From NCBI GenBank assembly GCA_030490835.1, contig CM059977.1, positions 13,921,399-13,985,398 of the forward strand: a DNA stretch of 64,000 nt. Direction: 5' to 3'. Below, one piece after another: positions 15,401-24,122 of the stretch. This DNA comes from Annona cherimola. Its lineage: Eukaryota > Streptophyta > Magnoliopsida > Magnoliales > Annonaceae. Numbering within the stretch: the stretch's first letter is position 1; each line of letters begins with the position of its first letter. Below the pieces are notes generated by a model. The model ran no database searches. It was not told the origin of the DNA and worked only from the letters and a program-made list of their open reading frames with translations. The position numbers and the translations under genes were made by a program.

Positions 15401-16172
15401 AGGCAAAAACTCGACATTGAGATAATTTTGAGATAAGGATATCTGTCGCAATCCCAGTGGCAGGTCCTTGTTGACGGCAACCTTTGATAATGCAACACCA
15501 AAGCCTCGCAGAGTGCAAAAGATTAACAGAGTTAGTGCCAAATTTGTTGCAGTTTAAAATACGAATGATGTAGCTGACACGGATGTCATGCCAGTAGAAA
15601 GAAAGAAAACAAGAAGAAAATGTAGAAAACTGTAAGAAGGAACACCAATGTCTACTGTTGAGACCCAATCCTAAACTGTCTTCCCGTTCATTGTATAAAA
15701 CATGCTCGGTGAATGATTTCTAGGTTCGAATTACAGTAGCTGAATCAGCTGAGCATGAGAAATCTGCTTTCCACTAATGTCCACGCATCATTGCCAGTTC
15801 GATGGGACAGACGTGAAGAGGACGGCGATAACTCAGTCCGCCTAGAAGATCGATGGAAACGCAAGATTGCACATTTTCTTTCACAAGTGAAAAGCATGCT
15901 CAGAGTGCTAAGTTCGCCATCATCAACTGAACTAGCACAGGCAGGACTACAATTACAGTTTAAAAAAATCCAACGAGTGGGAAAAAAAATAATAAAAAAC
16001 GAAGCTCGATCAGCTGATCGGGAAGCAAAGTTGCACTTCGGTGCCAACCTGGCTGGAGAGATGCCTGATGCAATGATGCCTCCGCAAATGATCGGACATT
16101 TTGGTTGGTGTCTAAGGCAGCGGTCAGGCAATCGAGCAGCCATTGCTGGTCTTGATCTACGGAAGTCGCCAT
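456..16172 (-). CDS. IPO9: Importin-9 (karyopherin beta, nuclear import receptor), 3' end outside window
   Basis: HEAT/ARM-repeat transport receptor of the importin-beta superfamily, which binds cargo and Ran-GTP and carries basic proteins (histones, ribosomal proteins) into the nucleus. The N-terminus MATSVDQDQQWLLDCLTAAL and the blocks LPLGLRQ/LAAVLLKQFIKQHW, DDPHGKICTAVGMAVASIA, YDWPEDWPNLLP, VAPPVKVGACRAISQLL and ADG-region VPAEGHENSLIYVMSEWTK are plant importin-9. Exons (descending): 16172-16049, 15504-15443, 15335-15243, 13389-13218, 13042-12927, 12735-12649, 12531-12415, 12153-12090, 11984-11842, 11494-11447, 11344-11276, 8274-8199, 6903-6773, 6195-6136, 6024-5955, 5868-5804, 5715-5654, 5566-5443, 5355-5298, 5192-5080, 4795-4718, 4637-4575, 4471-4376, 4226-4117, 2019-1830, 570-456. 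Phases agree at every junction, giving 2506 nt (about 835 of roughly 1030 residues). All introns are GT-AG except intron 2, which is AT-AC. The last exons lie left of base 1. Introns hold MITEs, a SINE and a foldback element. Confidence 0.95.
682..859. repeat. Two-copy tandem repeat, 89-base unit, intron 25 of importin-9
   Basis: Units 682-770 and 771-859 both begin AGTATCAACAAGTTGGATTA and differ at about five positions. The repeat lies between exon 26 and its partial duplicate, so this intron has seen several small duplications. Confidence 0.9.
1424..1485 (-). repeat. Duplicated fragment of importin-9 exon 26 inside intron 25
   Basis: About 62 bases nearly identical (two substitutions seen) to the middle of exon 26 (about 487-548), coding for EQFIDLLTLVPAEGHENSL in the real exon. 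The copy lacks the exon's donor, and its upstream side diverges after GAACAGTTTATT, so it is a partial copy about 0.9 kb upstream in transcript order. It probably came from a local duplication. Confidence 0.85.
2633..2990. repeat. Short TTGCATAAGG tandem repeats and long pyrimidine-rich tract
   Basis: Three copies of a 17-base unit containing GTTGCTTGTTGCATA (about 2633-2680) are followed by a run of about 300 bases made almost only of T and C on the plus strand. The plus-strand ORFs here come from that composition. It may be the end of an old LTR, but no matching second copy is in the window. Confidence 0.45.
3008..3268 (-). mobile_element. MITE, M1 family, antisense copy in importin-9 intron 24
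   Basis: Member of the ~280-bp family described at 9453-9728, in reverse orientation: it begins GGGGTGTTTG and ends CCCCAAACACAACC, with the family's internal ACTCTCCACAACTACC and CCCCTATTATATCACATC. Confidence 0.8.
3777..4019. repeat. Imperfect tandem duplication, ~120-base unit, intron 24 of importin-9
   Basis: Two adjacent units (about 3777-3893 and 3894-4019) share TTTTGGT-AAAAA-GATC, then AGATCTGTGACAATTATNTA, then AAAATGAGAC. The divergence suggests an older event than the 89-base repeat at 682-859. Confidence 0.8.
6948..7507. mobile_element. MITE, M1 family, split by a SINE
   Basis: It starts GGGTCTGTTCGG after a TAA and ends CCAAAACAATCCC before TAG, with M1-type interior (TACTTGACTACCCTA, CCCCTATGATATTATATTAC). 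It also has an internal repetition of the CTACACAACTTCTAATATG-type segment. A SINE with its own target duplication occupies 7283-7449. The element lies in importin-9 intron 12. Confidence 0.7.
7283..7449 (+). mobile_element. SINE (Au-like) with perfect 17-bp target-site duplication
   Basis: The element ends GACCCCACATAGGTGGGAAA followed by TGGCTT and a (TGA)n tail, the 3' signature I recall for plant Au SINEs. The 17-base direct repeat ATTTTTTCAAAATTTTT flanks it exactly (7266-7282 and 7450-7466), showing target-primed insertion into the older MITE. A tRNA-type B box is not clear in the 5' part, so it may be 5' truncated. Confidence 0.75.
8400..9100. repeat. Degenerate hAT-like dispersed repeat in importin-9 intron 11
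   Basis: Both ends are rich in GGGTTGGACTCAA / CAACCCAAATAATC-type sequence and the interior is AT-rich with a repeated TTTTATTGATTGATNNA segment (about 8835-8975). This looks like decayed nonautonomous hAT material, but I could not define termini or a target duplication. Confidence 0.3.
9453..9728 (+). mobile_element. MITE, M1 family, intact copy with TCA target duplication
   Basis: 276 bp with inverted termini GGGTGTGTTTGG / CAAACACACCC, flanked by TCA on both sides (9450-9452, 9729-9731). Internal signature: AAAACTTTTGGTGAAAAGT, GATGTGATATAATAGGAGTA, GTTGTGTAGAAATGATTGAA, GTGAAAAAATAATTAAAAAA. At least fourteen relatives lie in this window. The 3-bp target duplication (TAA or TCA) and size suggest a PIF/Harbinger (Tourist-like) MITE. 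Confidence 0.9.
10951..10982. repeat. (GT)n microsatellite
   Basis: A GT dinucleotide run interrupted by CA, in importin-9 intron 11. Confidence 0.9.
11182..11282. repeat. Small tandem duplication of the importin-9 exon 11 donor region
   Basis: Two ~52-base units share (plus strand) AGCTGGATC-AAAAGA, TTTGATATT-TACCTGCTCA. The duplicated part includes the 5' splice site of exon 11 (minus GAGCAG|GTATAA), so a second donor-like GAGCAG|GTACAA lies about 50 bases inside the intron. Confidence 0.75.
13905..14290. mobile_element. Foldback MITE (F1 family) in importin-9 intron 3
   Basis: Long inverted repeats of about 55 bases: left end TAGTGATTCAATGCACCTAG, right end (reverse complement) TAATGATTCAATATATTTGG. 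Each arm contains a second short palindrome (CACCTAGGTGCATT, GCACCTGGGTGC). The interior is also self-complementary around 14060-14110. Relatives lie at 33346-33735 and 54430-54895. The transcript could fold into a long hairpin. Confidence 0.8.
15336..15442 (-). other. U12-type (minor spliceosome) AT-AC intron, intron 2 of importin-9
   Basis: This 107-base intron separates codons for ...LPLGLRQ and LAAVLLKQF... at phase 0. It starts ATATCCTTATCT, an exact match to the U12 donor consensus ATATCCTT, and ends ...GGTCTAC, so the termini are AT-AC. The sequence GCCTTGAC, one mismatch from the branch-site core TCCTTRAC, puts the branch A 10-11 bases before the acceptor, inside the narrow window U12 introns require. 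No GT-AG pair nearby keeps the conserved protein reading. Confidence 0.92.
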
Positions 16173-16323
16173 CGAGAACTCCAGTCACAACTGCGCGCGC
16201 GAAAGATCGACCAGATGATGATCGGAAGAGATCGAAAGAAGAACCCTGAATCGGGGAAAAATCGGAAAGGAGTTCTAGTGAGAGGAATGCGTGAGGGAGG
16301 AGCGCCAGGCGGAAAACGGCTTT

Positions 16324-16341
16324 GAATTAGGGTTTATATAG
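16324..16341 (-). promoter_or_regulatory. Importin-9 core promoter: TATA box plus telo-box
   Basis: On the minus strand this reads CTATATAAACCCTAATTC, a TATA box (TATATAAA) overlapping an AAACCCTAA telo-box. It lies about 150 bases upstream of the ATG at 16172, which leaves a 5' UTR of roughly 120-130 bases. Telo-boxes near the start site are common in plant genes for translation and ribosome biogenesis, which fits an importin that carries ribosomal proteins. The regulatory role is inferred. Confidence 0.6.
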
Positions 16342-16563
16342 GAAGGGCAATTGAAGGTGGGGTTTTGGCGCGAGGCGGTTTATGGCGCGGCTGACGGCTC
16401 AGGCAACTGCGCTGTTATGAGTTATCACTTATCAGGGCTTAACCGAAATGTTTGGTTCTTAGCGACCGCTCCCGGCTCCCGGCTCCCGCCTCTAGCGTGA
16501 CTCATAGTTCGTTGCCCTCACTAAATATTTTTATTTTCATCATGTGTCCATCTTTTTTTTTTT

Positions 16564-16856
16564 GGGAGTTTGTTTGGAAAATAATAAAATTTTTAAATAA
16601 AAAAATTTTAGTGTAAAAACTTTTTAACTAAAAGAAAATAATGTGATATGATAGAGATAATAATAATAAATATAAATAATAAAATTTAAGTAGATAGAAT
16701 AATTGTATAAGTTGATGTGTATAAATGATTGAAATGGAAGATAATTATATAGAAATATATGAAAAATAATTTAAAAATATAGTAGTTGTGTATGATGAAA
16801 TGTTTTAAATTAAAAAAAATTTGTTCTACCAAATTTTAATATTAAACAAACTATCC
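16564..16856 (+). mobile_element. MITE, M1 family, diverged copy upstream of importin-9
   Basis: Begins GGGAGTTTGTTTGG and ends AAACAAACTATCC, with diverged M1 interior (AATGTGATATGATAGAGATA, GTATAAATGATTGAAA). It lies about 220 bp upstream of the importin-9 TATA box. Confidence 0.7.
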
Positions 16857-16859
16857 TTA

Positions 16860-17235
16860 ATGTTAAGATGTAGCTAAAATAATAGTGGTAGTAGTAATAA
16901 TAATAATAATAGTAAATAGTTAAGTAGCGCAACTTAGGCTATGCTGAGCCTAGTTCCACCAAGCTGAAAAATACTGTTTTAAAACATGCCTCATTGGGAT
17001 TTGAGATTTTTATACAGGGTTAAGGCATTTGTTCAAGTAAGCTCTCCTTTTGTCTTTGAAATGTGAAGTTCTATTTCAAAAGTATATTATATATTACTCT
17101 TTTTTAAAAAATTAGTTATGCCATATATTATTGTTTTCGTTTCTATAATTTGTTGATGGTGTAATTATATAAAATTTTAAACTTATCATTCTTAAATAAA
17201 ATAAAAATTTGTTAATTGAAATTTAACTTGAACCG
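16860..17235. other. AT-rich spacer, no gene seen
   Basis: Low-complexity AT-rich DNA with (TAA)n-like runs near 16880. There is no coding signal. Confidence 0.6.
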
Positions 17236-17239
17236 CAAT

Positions 17240-17432
17240 CCGCTCCAAGGCATAATGGTTTACACATCAGAACAACTACCTGAGGGGTCGCATGTTCGAC
17301 CCTTCCCTCCCCCTAGTGGTGGAGGTCATAAAAAAAATCTCTCTAGAATTAAGGGTACAAAAAACTTTCCTCACTATAAAAAAAATTATACATGTACTAG
17401 ATTATAACATCAGACAGCCCGGTGTATAAGTA
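17240..17432 (+). mobile_element. tRNA-derived SINE
   Basis: The head carries a pol III-like internal promoter: A-box-like GGCATAATGGTTTACACATC (about 17248) and B-box-like GCATGTTCGACCC (about 17290), spaced as in a tRNA gene. The tRNA-unrelated body ends near the TAAGTAAATGAATAAAAAA tail. No clear target duplication was found, and anticodon-arm pairing is poor, so it is not a functional tRNA. Confidence 0.6.
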
Positions 17433-17630
17433 AATGAATAAAAAAATTAACTTGAACTGAGTTTTATATATAGGATGTGTTTGGAGAGTAATAAACTTTT
17501 AGGGTGGGTTAGCATAACGGAAAACTTTTTGACAAGTTTTTACCTGTTAAAAAATTGTCTCCGTTGGATCAAATACAGAACTTTCTGACAAGTTTGTAAC
17601 AAGTTTTTTGACAAGTTTTTACCTGTGAAG

Positions 17631-17840
17631 TGGACAAATAGAAAGTTCTATATTACTCTGAAAATATATTGCATTTGTTACAAAGTGACTAGCTGTTTTA
17701 ATAGCTGGATCTCTAACAGAAGGCATTACACGTGGTGAATAGAAAGGTTTGAAATTTAAATGTAAACAGAAATTTAACTAAATAAAATTTAAATGCTGCT
17801 GCTGTGCTATTGCTCCATGTCTTGGACACCTGTCCTCTCA
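17631..17840 (-). repeat. Direct repeat R1 of the copia relic (pol 3' end plus putative LTR)
   Basis: Nearly identical to 19453-19662. On the minus strand it includes the last pol codons (QDMEQ then stop) followed by non-coding sequence with TGTTAGAGATCCAG, a possible LTR start. It is therefore wider than an LTR. Confidence 0.7.
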
Positions 17841-19452
17841 TCCTCCCGCAAACTTGGCATAGGTAGAGATGTCCTGATGCCAAGTTTGGTTCTAAAATCA
17901 TGAAAACAATCACGAACAATAAATTTAGTGAAGATATCTACAAGATTAGCAGTGGAAGGCACAAAACGAGTAACAATATGACCAAGGGAAATCTTCTCAT
18001 GCACAAAATGATAATCAATTTTGAATAGCGAAAGCATTATCAGAGAATAGAAGAGCCGGTAGAGGCTGAGGAACACCAACATCGCGAAAAATGTAAGAAA
18101 TCCAAGTAAGCTTTGCAAAAGTAGAAGCTAAAGCATGATACTCGACCTCTGTAGAGCAGCGTGCCACAGTAGACTGTTTCTTAGCACTCCATGAAATGCA
18201 ATTAGAGCCAAGAAAAACACAAAACCCATAAGTAGAACGTCGTGCCTCGCGACACCCAGCCCAATCGGCATTAGAGAAGGCATACAACTGAAGAGAACTT
18301 CGGGACAAAATGCGAAGACCACGATCAAGAGTTCCATGAACATAACGAAGGATACGTTTTAATAAAATAAAATCCGCCATTGATGGTGTGGGCACGCTTG
18401 ACAGCAAGAGATAAGTTTGGACGAGTGAGGGTAAGATACTGAAGACCACCCACCAAACTTCTATAAAAGGATGGATTTGGATAAGGTTGATCCTCTCTTT
18501 TTTCAGAAAATTTAGGAGGGAAAGGAGTAGAAATAGGCTTACTTTGATGCATCAAGGCTTTAGTCAGTAAATCAATAGCATACTTGCGCTAAGAAAGCAA
18601 TAAACCCGCATCAGTTTCGTTCACCTCGACCGCAAGAAAGTAATGGAGATCACCAAGGTCTTTCATGGCAAAACGCATCCTTAAGTCACAGATAAGTGCT
18701 AAGAGAAGATCCTTGTTGTCTCCTATAAGAACAATGTCATCCACATATAATAGGAGAAGAATAGTATGACCATGTCGACGATGGACAAAAAATGAGGGAT
18801 TAGCACTACTGCAGAGAAAACCATAATGGAGGAGATAGGTACTAAACTTATCAATCCATGCAAGCGGAGCCTGTTTGAGACCATACAGAGAACGTTGTAA
18901 AAGACAAACATGATTAGGATAGGTAGAATCATGAAAGCCAGGAAGTTGCTCCATATAAACAAGAACCCGAAGATCATCATGAAGAAAAACATTCTTTATA
19001 TCAAGCTGACGGATGGACCAAGCCTTCACAGTGGCTATAGTAAGAACAATACGAAGTAGTTGGTTTGATAACGGGACTGAAAGTCTCAACATAATCTCTA
19101 CCTTCTTGTTGCTGAAAACCCTTGGCAACTAACCGGGCTTTAAGCCCATCAAGAGAACCATCTTCTTTTAACTTATTACGAAAAACCCATTTGCGGCCTA
19201 CTATATTCATCTGAGGTTGTCAAGGGGCAAGTTCCCAAGTGTTGTTAGCACGTAAAGCCTGAAGTTCCTCCTGCATAGCTAAGGTCCAATCAGGATGTTT
19301 GAGAGCAGCAGTGACAGTTTTGGCCTTGACAGGAACTGTAACTGCAGTGGAAAGGGCATATTTTGGGTTTGACTTTGTAATGCTTGATCTTGACGGTGTT
19401 TGCATAGGATGCAACGGAGCAACTTGGACCGATGATGAGACTGATTGTGAAA

Positions 19453-19662
19453 TGCACAAATAGAAAGTTCTGTATTACTCTGAAAATATATTGCATTTGT
19501 TACAAAGTGACCAGCTGTTTTAATAACTGGATCTCTAACAGAAACCATTACACGTGGTGAATAGAAAGGTTTAAAATTTAAATGTAAATAGATATTTAAC
19601 TAAACAAAATTTAAATGCTGCTGCTGTGCTTTTGCTCCATGTCTTGGACGTGTGTCTTCTCA
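19453..19662 (-). repeat. Direct repeat R2 of the copia relic
   Basis: Second copy of R1 on the upstream side of the relic. It also contains the pol-end sequence (QDMEQ, with the stop changed to AAG), so it is not a simple 5' LTR. No primer-binding site such as TGGTATCAGAGC follows it. Confidence 0.7.
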
Positions 19663-20195
19663 GGGATAGGGAGGTGATATTGGTAGTAGGAAAAGCAATA
19701 TTAGGCTCATCTTAAAGTTGTTTTTTTTTTTATTATTAAAAGAAAAAAAAAGTCAGAAGTTGAGAATCTCATCTCATTCTCATGTTATCCATTCTTCATC
19801 GATGCTTATCTTAAACACCCTTGACGAGGGTTTGGAGTCATTCAGAAATCAAAAACAATGTCCCAGGCTCCAACCTAACTCGAGAAAGTAAGTCCGCTGA
19901 TTTCAAGCCCGGTTGAAGTTGCAGAGACTTGCAAGTTATAACTACTGTTGGAAAAGAAAAACGAAAAAAACAAAGAAAACGTCATAGTTAAAGCAACATT
20001 ATTTAATTTATACAAGAAAAATTAAACAAACCCAATTTAATGACCTAGTATGATAACATTTACGAACTGTTACAAAATGCGAACAACCCATCCTTTTACA
20101 CCACACTAATTTAGTTTCCATAGCTCAATGACACACTTAATACATAAAATCACTGGATGTCAAAGAACATATATGAACAAAGAGCTGATCAGTGA

Positions 20196-21533
20196 TCAGC
20201 ATTCCCATTTCGACCGAATCGTATTAAAGTGCTTGAAGTCGTAAGTAAAAACCACATTCCCATCCAACCTCTTCAAGACAAACCTTTCTACTAACATGTA
20301 GCAGCCAAGCTTCTTCCATTCATTCGCTTCGCCACATTCCTCCACTCTCTCCACCTTCACATCTCTCTCTATCCCATCAATCCAACCTCCTCTGCCAGCT
20401 TCCCATTTCATTCTATCCACGACTACGCTGCTCAAGCCGACGCCCCTGCGGCCGACTCCACCCCTTAGCCACATCACACCATCCACTACATTAGCGACGG
20501 CTTCCTCGCCAAAGACAGTCGCCTGTTCCCTTCTCACCGTCCTGCTCACCGCTACAGCTTTTCCTTCAACCCCGGAGTGGTTTTCACATGCATGGATCTC
20601 CTCCCACAGCTGCTCCAAACACATCTCATAATACACCGACTGCTTCACTTGATCTTTGAGGCTAACGCCATCTTCGTTTACGAACATGAAGGGGACATAC
20701 CAATTCCCCACCACGACGCTGGTTGAACGCTTGTTGGAGATTGGGAAATCAAACGGCGGCAGACGCGAACGGAGATCGTGATCCACCCCATGCGCCTCGC
20801 CGAGTTGGAAGTCTTTGGGAGTAGATGCATACAGACTCCAGCCTTTCCTTCTTAAGAAGTCGGGAGGAAACCCATCCGGAGCAACTGATTTTGCAACAAA
20901 AGTGCCCCATTTGCGAGGAACAATCTCCACTTGCTGATACACGTCTCTGTGATCTAGAGGTCTTGACTTCACATCTTTGACATAGGTACAAAAACAGCAG
21001 GTCCCCATATCCTCCTCTCTTGAGCAAGTGCATGCATTCCTAAAAAGAAACCAATTGAAATAGTAAGGATTCCTACAAATTTGGGGATTGGGAAGTACAA
21101 AATCATCTTGTTGATTGAAAATTTCTCAAAGAAAGTATAAGGTTGAAAAGAAAAAAGAAAAGAAAAAGAAAGAAATTTTTTTAAAAAAAGAAAAAAAAAG
21201 AAAAAAAGAAAACTACCCCTTGCGCTTCCCAGATGCCCGTATGGCGTAATAGCGGTTGGAGGACAGAGGCTGATCGAAAACAGGGATCAAGTAGACCTTA
21301 TCTCGGTACACTGTGGTGCTCTCGCCGTGGTTCTCTAGTTTTTGGACGATGAGGATTTTATTTTGGGGGAAAGGGGGTTTCTGTATGCAATTATCTTTGC
21401 AGAGCCCCCAGCAACATCTGGCCTCGGCCTCATGTTCTTCATCAGAGATGACTAGAATTGGACCTACGGGCAAGGCCTCAATTACCGGCTGAGGATCTTT
21501 TGCATAAGCTGAAAGGGGCCGAGTGACGTACAT
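20196..21533 (-). CDS. DUF1262 family protein, two exons, intact
   Basis: Plant-specific DUF1262 protein; the biochemical function is not known. Exon 1 is 21533-21217 and exon 2 is 21039-20196 (phase 2 junction, AAGGG|GTAG to TTTTAG|GAATGC), giving 386 aa. The start MYVTRPLSAY is chosen because the paralogous exon at 24122 begins MYVTRPLSSF; an upstream in-frame ATG at 21545 would add four residues. Exon 1 holds RCCWGLCKD, PPFPQNKIL, VYLIPVFDQPLSSNRYYAIR. Exon 2 holds ACTCSREED, GTCCFCTYVKDVKS, EAHGVDHDLRSRLPPFDFP, VVVGNWYVPFMFVNEDGVSL and a C-terminal YDFKHFNTIRSKWEC. It is Cys-rich near the exon junction, with no signal peptide or membrane segment. It belongs to a decayed local array running to 32.1 kb. 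Confidence 0.9.
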
Positions 21534-22079
21534 TTTGCCTTTCAAGAAATCAATCAGAATTGCCTTCCGCTATTTCTGCTCCACTCCTCACCTTTCTCTT
21601 CCGCCATTCATTCTCTGATTTCTCTCTTCTGCTTTTTTTTCCTTTTTTTTTTTTTCCCGTTCGATTGTGATCTCTCTCTACTGTCGAATTGGAATATATG
21701 GGTAGATGGAAGCGGGATGGCTGTTTCACGAAATCTATATGATAACTCGGTCAACTTTGTGGATCAATAAAAAAAAGTCGGTTGGTTGGGATATAACCCA
21801 CCGTTTCATGGAATAAAATAAGTTTGCAGAGGAAACAAAAATCTTTTTCATTTCTTTTCATGTTAAGTTTGAAGGAGGAGTTGATATCTTAATCATATAA
21901 TTATCTTTTTTTATTTTTATTGTTACTTATTCGTATAAAATTACTCTATCTATTTTTTTATTATTATCTTTATTCCTAATCATCTCTATTAAAAAAAAAT
22001 GGAGGGAAGGATTTTGTCAAATGACTGAAATTATCAAATCCGGCTGAAACGAAGATGACACTGCAGAGTTATGATAGTT

Positions 22080-22198
22080 TCCGTGCACTCAAGTGTAAAT
22101 TTTTTGGTAATAAATTACTTGAATCTTCTTATTTCTTCTTTCCCTCGTAATGCAAGGGAGCTGGATAGGGTATTTTCTTTTCATCAAAAAAAAAAAAG
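22080..22198 (+). mobile_element. LINE 3'-end fragment with poly(A)
   Basis: Contains TTTTTTGGTAATAAATTACT, GGGAGCTGGATAGGGTATTT and TTCATCAAAAAAAAAAAA, which match the 3' end of the LINE fragment at 43622-44098 (TTTTTTTGGTAATGC, GGGATAGGGGAGC, GTTCATCAAAAAAAAAAAA). It is a severely 5'-truncated insertion. Confidence 0.65.
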
Positions 22199-22223
22199 TG
22201 CAAAATTTATTTTATTTTTACAT

Positions 22224-23012
22224 TTTTGGAAAAAAATTTATATAATTATTAATTTAGGTATATAAAATAAAAAATAAATATCTAAAAGCTTTCAAAAGTA
22301 GTAAAAATTTATATACATATTAAATATGTTTAAATTAATAATTATATAAAAATTTAAAAAAATATTAAAAAATATGTGAAATTTTTTTGGAAATTTTTTT
22401 TATATAATTATTAATTTAGGTATATAAAATAAAAAATAAATATCTAAAAGCTTTCAAAAGTAGTAAAAATTTATATACATGTTAAATATGTTTAAATTAA
22501 TAATTATATAAAAATTTAAAAAATATATTAAAAAATATGTGAAATATTTTTGGAAATTTTTTTATATAATTATTAATTTAGGTATATAAAATAAAAAATA
22601 AATATCTAAAAGCTTTCAAAAGTAGTAAAAATTTATATACATGTTAAATATGTTTAAATTAATAATTATATAAAAATTTAAAAAATATATTAAAAAATAT
22701 GTGAAATATTTTTGGAATTTTTTTATATAATTATTAATTTAGGTATATAAAATAAAAAATAAATATCTAAAAGCTTTCGAAAGTAGTAAAAATTTATATA
22801 CATGTTAAATATTTTTAAATTAATAATTATATAAAAATTTTAAAAAATATTAAAAAATATGTGAAATTTTTTTGGAAATTTTTTTATATAATTATTAATT
22901 TAGGTATATAAAATAAAAAATAAATATCTAAAAGCTTTCAAAAGTAGTAAAAATTTATATACATGTTAAATATGTTTAAATTAATAATTATATAAAAATT
23001 TTAAAAATATAT
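22224..23012. repeat. Tandem repeat, about five units of ~162 bp
   Basis: Units begin near 22224, 22387, 22548, 22708 and 22870. Each carries TATATAATTATTAATTTAGG, AAAGCTTTCAAAAGTAGTAA, AAATTTATATACATGTTAAA and ends near AAAAAATATGTGAAAT. Units differ at only a few positions, so the array is young or homogenised. The AAAATTTATANNCATGTTAAATAT motif also occurs in one arm of the foldback element at 54430-54895. The array lies between the two DUF1262 first exons. Confidence 0.93.
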
Positions 23013-23750
23013 AATGGAAACAGCCAGGAAGCATGGCGTCCAGTTTCTAAGAAATTCCACTGGCCATATATACGATTTTTCTACGGATGGAAGATTAGGT
23101 CCAACCGGTTGCCTTGGATTCATATGCCAAGTGCTGCCTAATCACGCCACCTCTCCGTCCTACTTTTTTTTACCTCAAATTTGACTCGATAAAATATTTA
23201 AAAGATTTTAAACTATCCGCAAGGTTGAGCATCCAATAAAAATTACGTAGACTGTATATTCGTTGAAAAAAAATTATAATATACCGTATTTTCATGGGTT
23301 GTAATTTACTTTTTAACCTTTTCAATGTTAAATGGTTAAGTTACTCTGCATTTAGTATTCCTATTGGATTCTTTCTCTTTTTATAAATATGTAATCACCA
23401 TAAATAGGCTGTTATGTTCTTAAAATACTTTCGATTACTTGTCTTCCACTTGAATCTGTCGTTTAAATTAATGAACCTCACTAATACTAAAGTTCGATGC
23501 TATTTGAAATATTTAGTTTTATGCTGTTAAATTATTTCGAAGGGTCTAACTATTTCATAAGTGATGTATTTTCTTTTCCGATTGAGTTGATGTGAACTAT
23601 CTACTTTTTTTATTCCCTATCAAACTCCCCGAGCACTAACTCGCTCCAAACTATAATTAACCAAAAATGAAATATATACACCAAAGGAGGAACTTCAAAA
23701 TTATTAAAAAAAAAAAAAAAAACAGAGAAGAACAAGAAGATAGCTAGAGA
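23013..23750. other. AT-rich spacer, no gene seen
   Basis: Spacer between the tandem repeat and the isolated DUF1262 first exon. No DUF1262 second exon is present here on either strand. Confidence 0.6.
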
Positions 23751-23754
23751 TTAC

Positions 23755-24122
23755 CCTCCGTGCTTGCCATCTGCATGGATAACGTAGTAGCGATTGAAAG
23801 AGAGGGGTTGATTGAGAACTGGTATGAAGTAAGCCTTATTTTTGTACGTCGTGGTGCTTCCGGGACTGGAATGACCAGTGGCACTGTTCTGATGCCCAGC
23901 ATGGTGCTCGGAATACGTAACAGCTAGCACCTTGTTTTGAGGAAAAGGGAAGTACCGGATCTTTCTATCTTTACAGAGTCCCCAGCAGCATGTCACATCC
24001 TCCTCATATGCTCCGTCCGCTACAACCAGATAACCTGAATTCGGACCGTCCGGTGGTGGAATGGCAACAGTGGCAGCTTCAGGAGATCTTGTAAACGATG
24101 AAAGAGGCCGTGTCACGTACAT
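23755..24122 (-). CDS. DUF1262 first exon without an adjacent second exon
   Basis: An open 122-codon exon paralogous to exon 1 of the gene at 20196-21533: MYVTRPLSSF, DGPNSGYLVVADGAYEEDVT, CCWGLCKDRKIRYFPFPQNK, AYFIPVLNQPLSFNRYYVIH. It ends GGAGG|GTAATC, a phase 2 donor identical in phase to the intact gene's exon 1. It has no stop or frameshift and has its own TATA box. No second exon follows before 21.5 kb, so either it splices over 2.7 kb to the acceptor at 21039 or it is a recently orphaned pseudogene exon. The chimeric protein would be about 403 aa. Confidence 0.7.

Larger units (their letters stand above)
17631..19662 (-). mobile_element. Ty1-copia retrotransposon relic (RT and RNase H), gag to integrase missing
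   Basis: Read on the minus strand: linker with DWTLAMQEELQALRANNTWE; RT start [40 protein letters not shown]; the catalytic box LLLLYVDDIVLIGDN; DLGDLHYFLAVEV; PISTPF...YRSLVGGLQYLTLTRPNLS; RNase H with SNADWAGC, STYGFCVFLGSNCISWSAKK and STEVEYHALA; tail FVPSTANLVDIFTK. Several frameshifts split it into at least five reading frames, and about 15 codons are missing between SDNAFAIQ and DYHFVHEK near 18030. Flanking ~210-bp direct repeats lie at 17631-17840 and 19453-19662. No gag, protease or integrase, so it is dead. A relic of this kind needs no separate gene calls. Confidence 0.9.

Noticed and set aside
15745..16249. Long overlapping ORFs on both strands (147 and 164 codons) at the importin-9 start
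   Set aside because: They are shadows of exon 1 and the GC-richer 5' UTR; the correct frame gives the conserved importin-9 N-terminus.
17240..17310. Possible tRNA gene
   Set aside because: Box A and box B are present, but the arms do not pair into a cloverleaf and a SINE body follows.
19453..19662. Reading this repeat as a true 5' LTR
   Set aside because: It contains pol 3'-end codons and lacks an adjacent primer-binding site.
22224..23012. Regular repeats considered as a CRISPR-like array
   Set aside because: Units are contiguous ~162-bp tandem copies with no unique spacers, in plant nuclear DNA.
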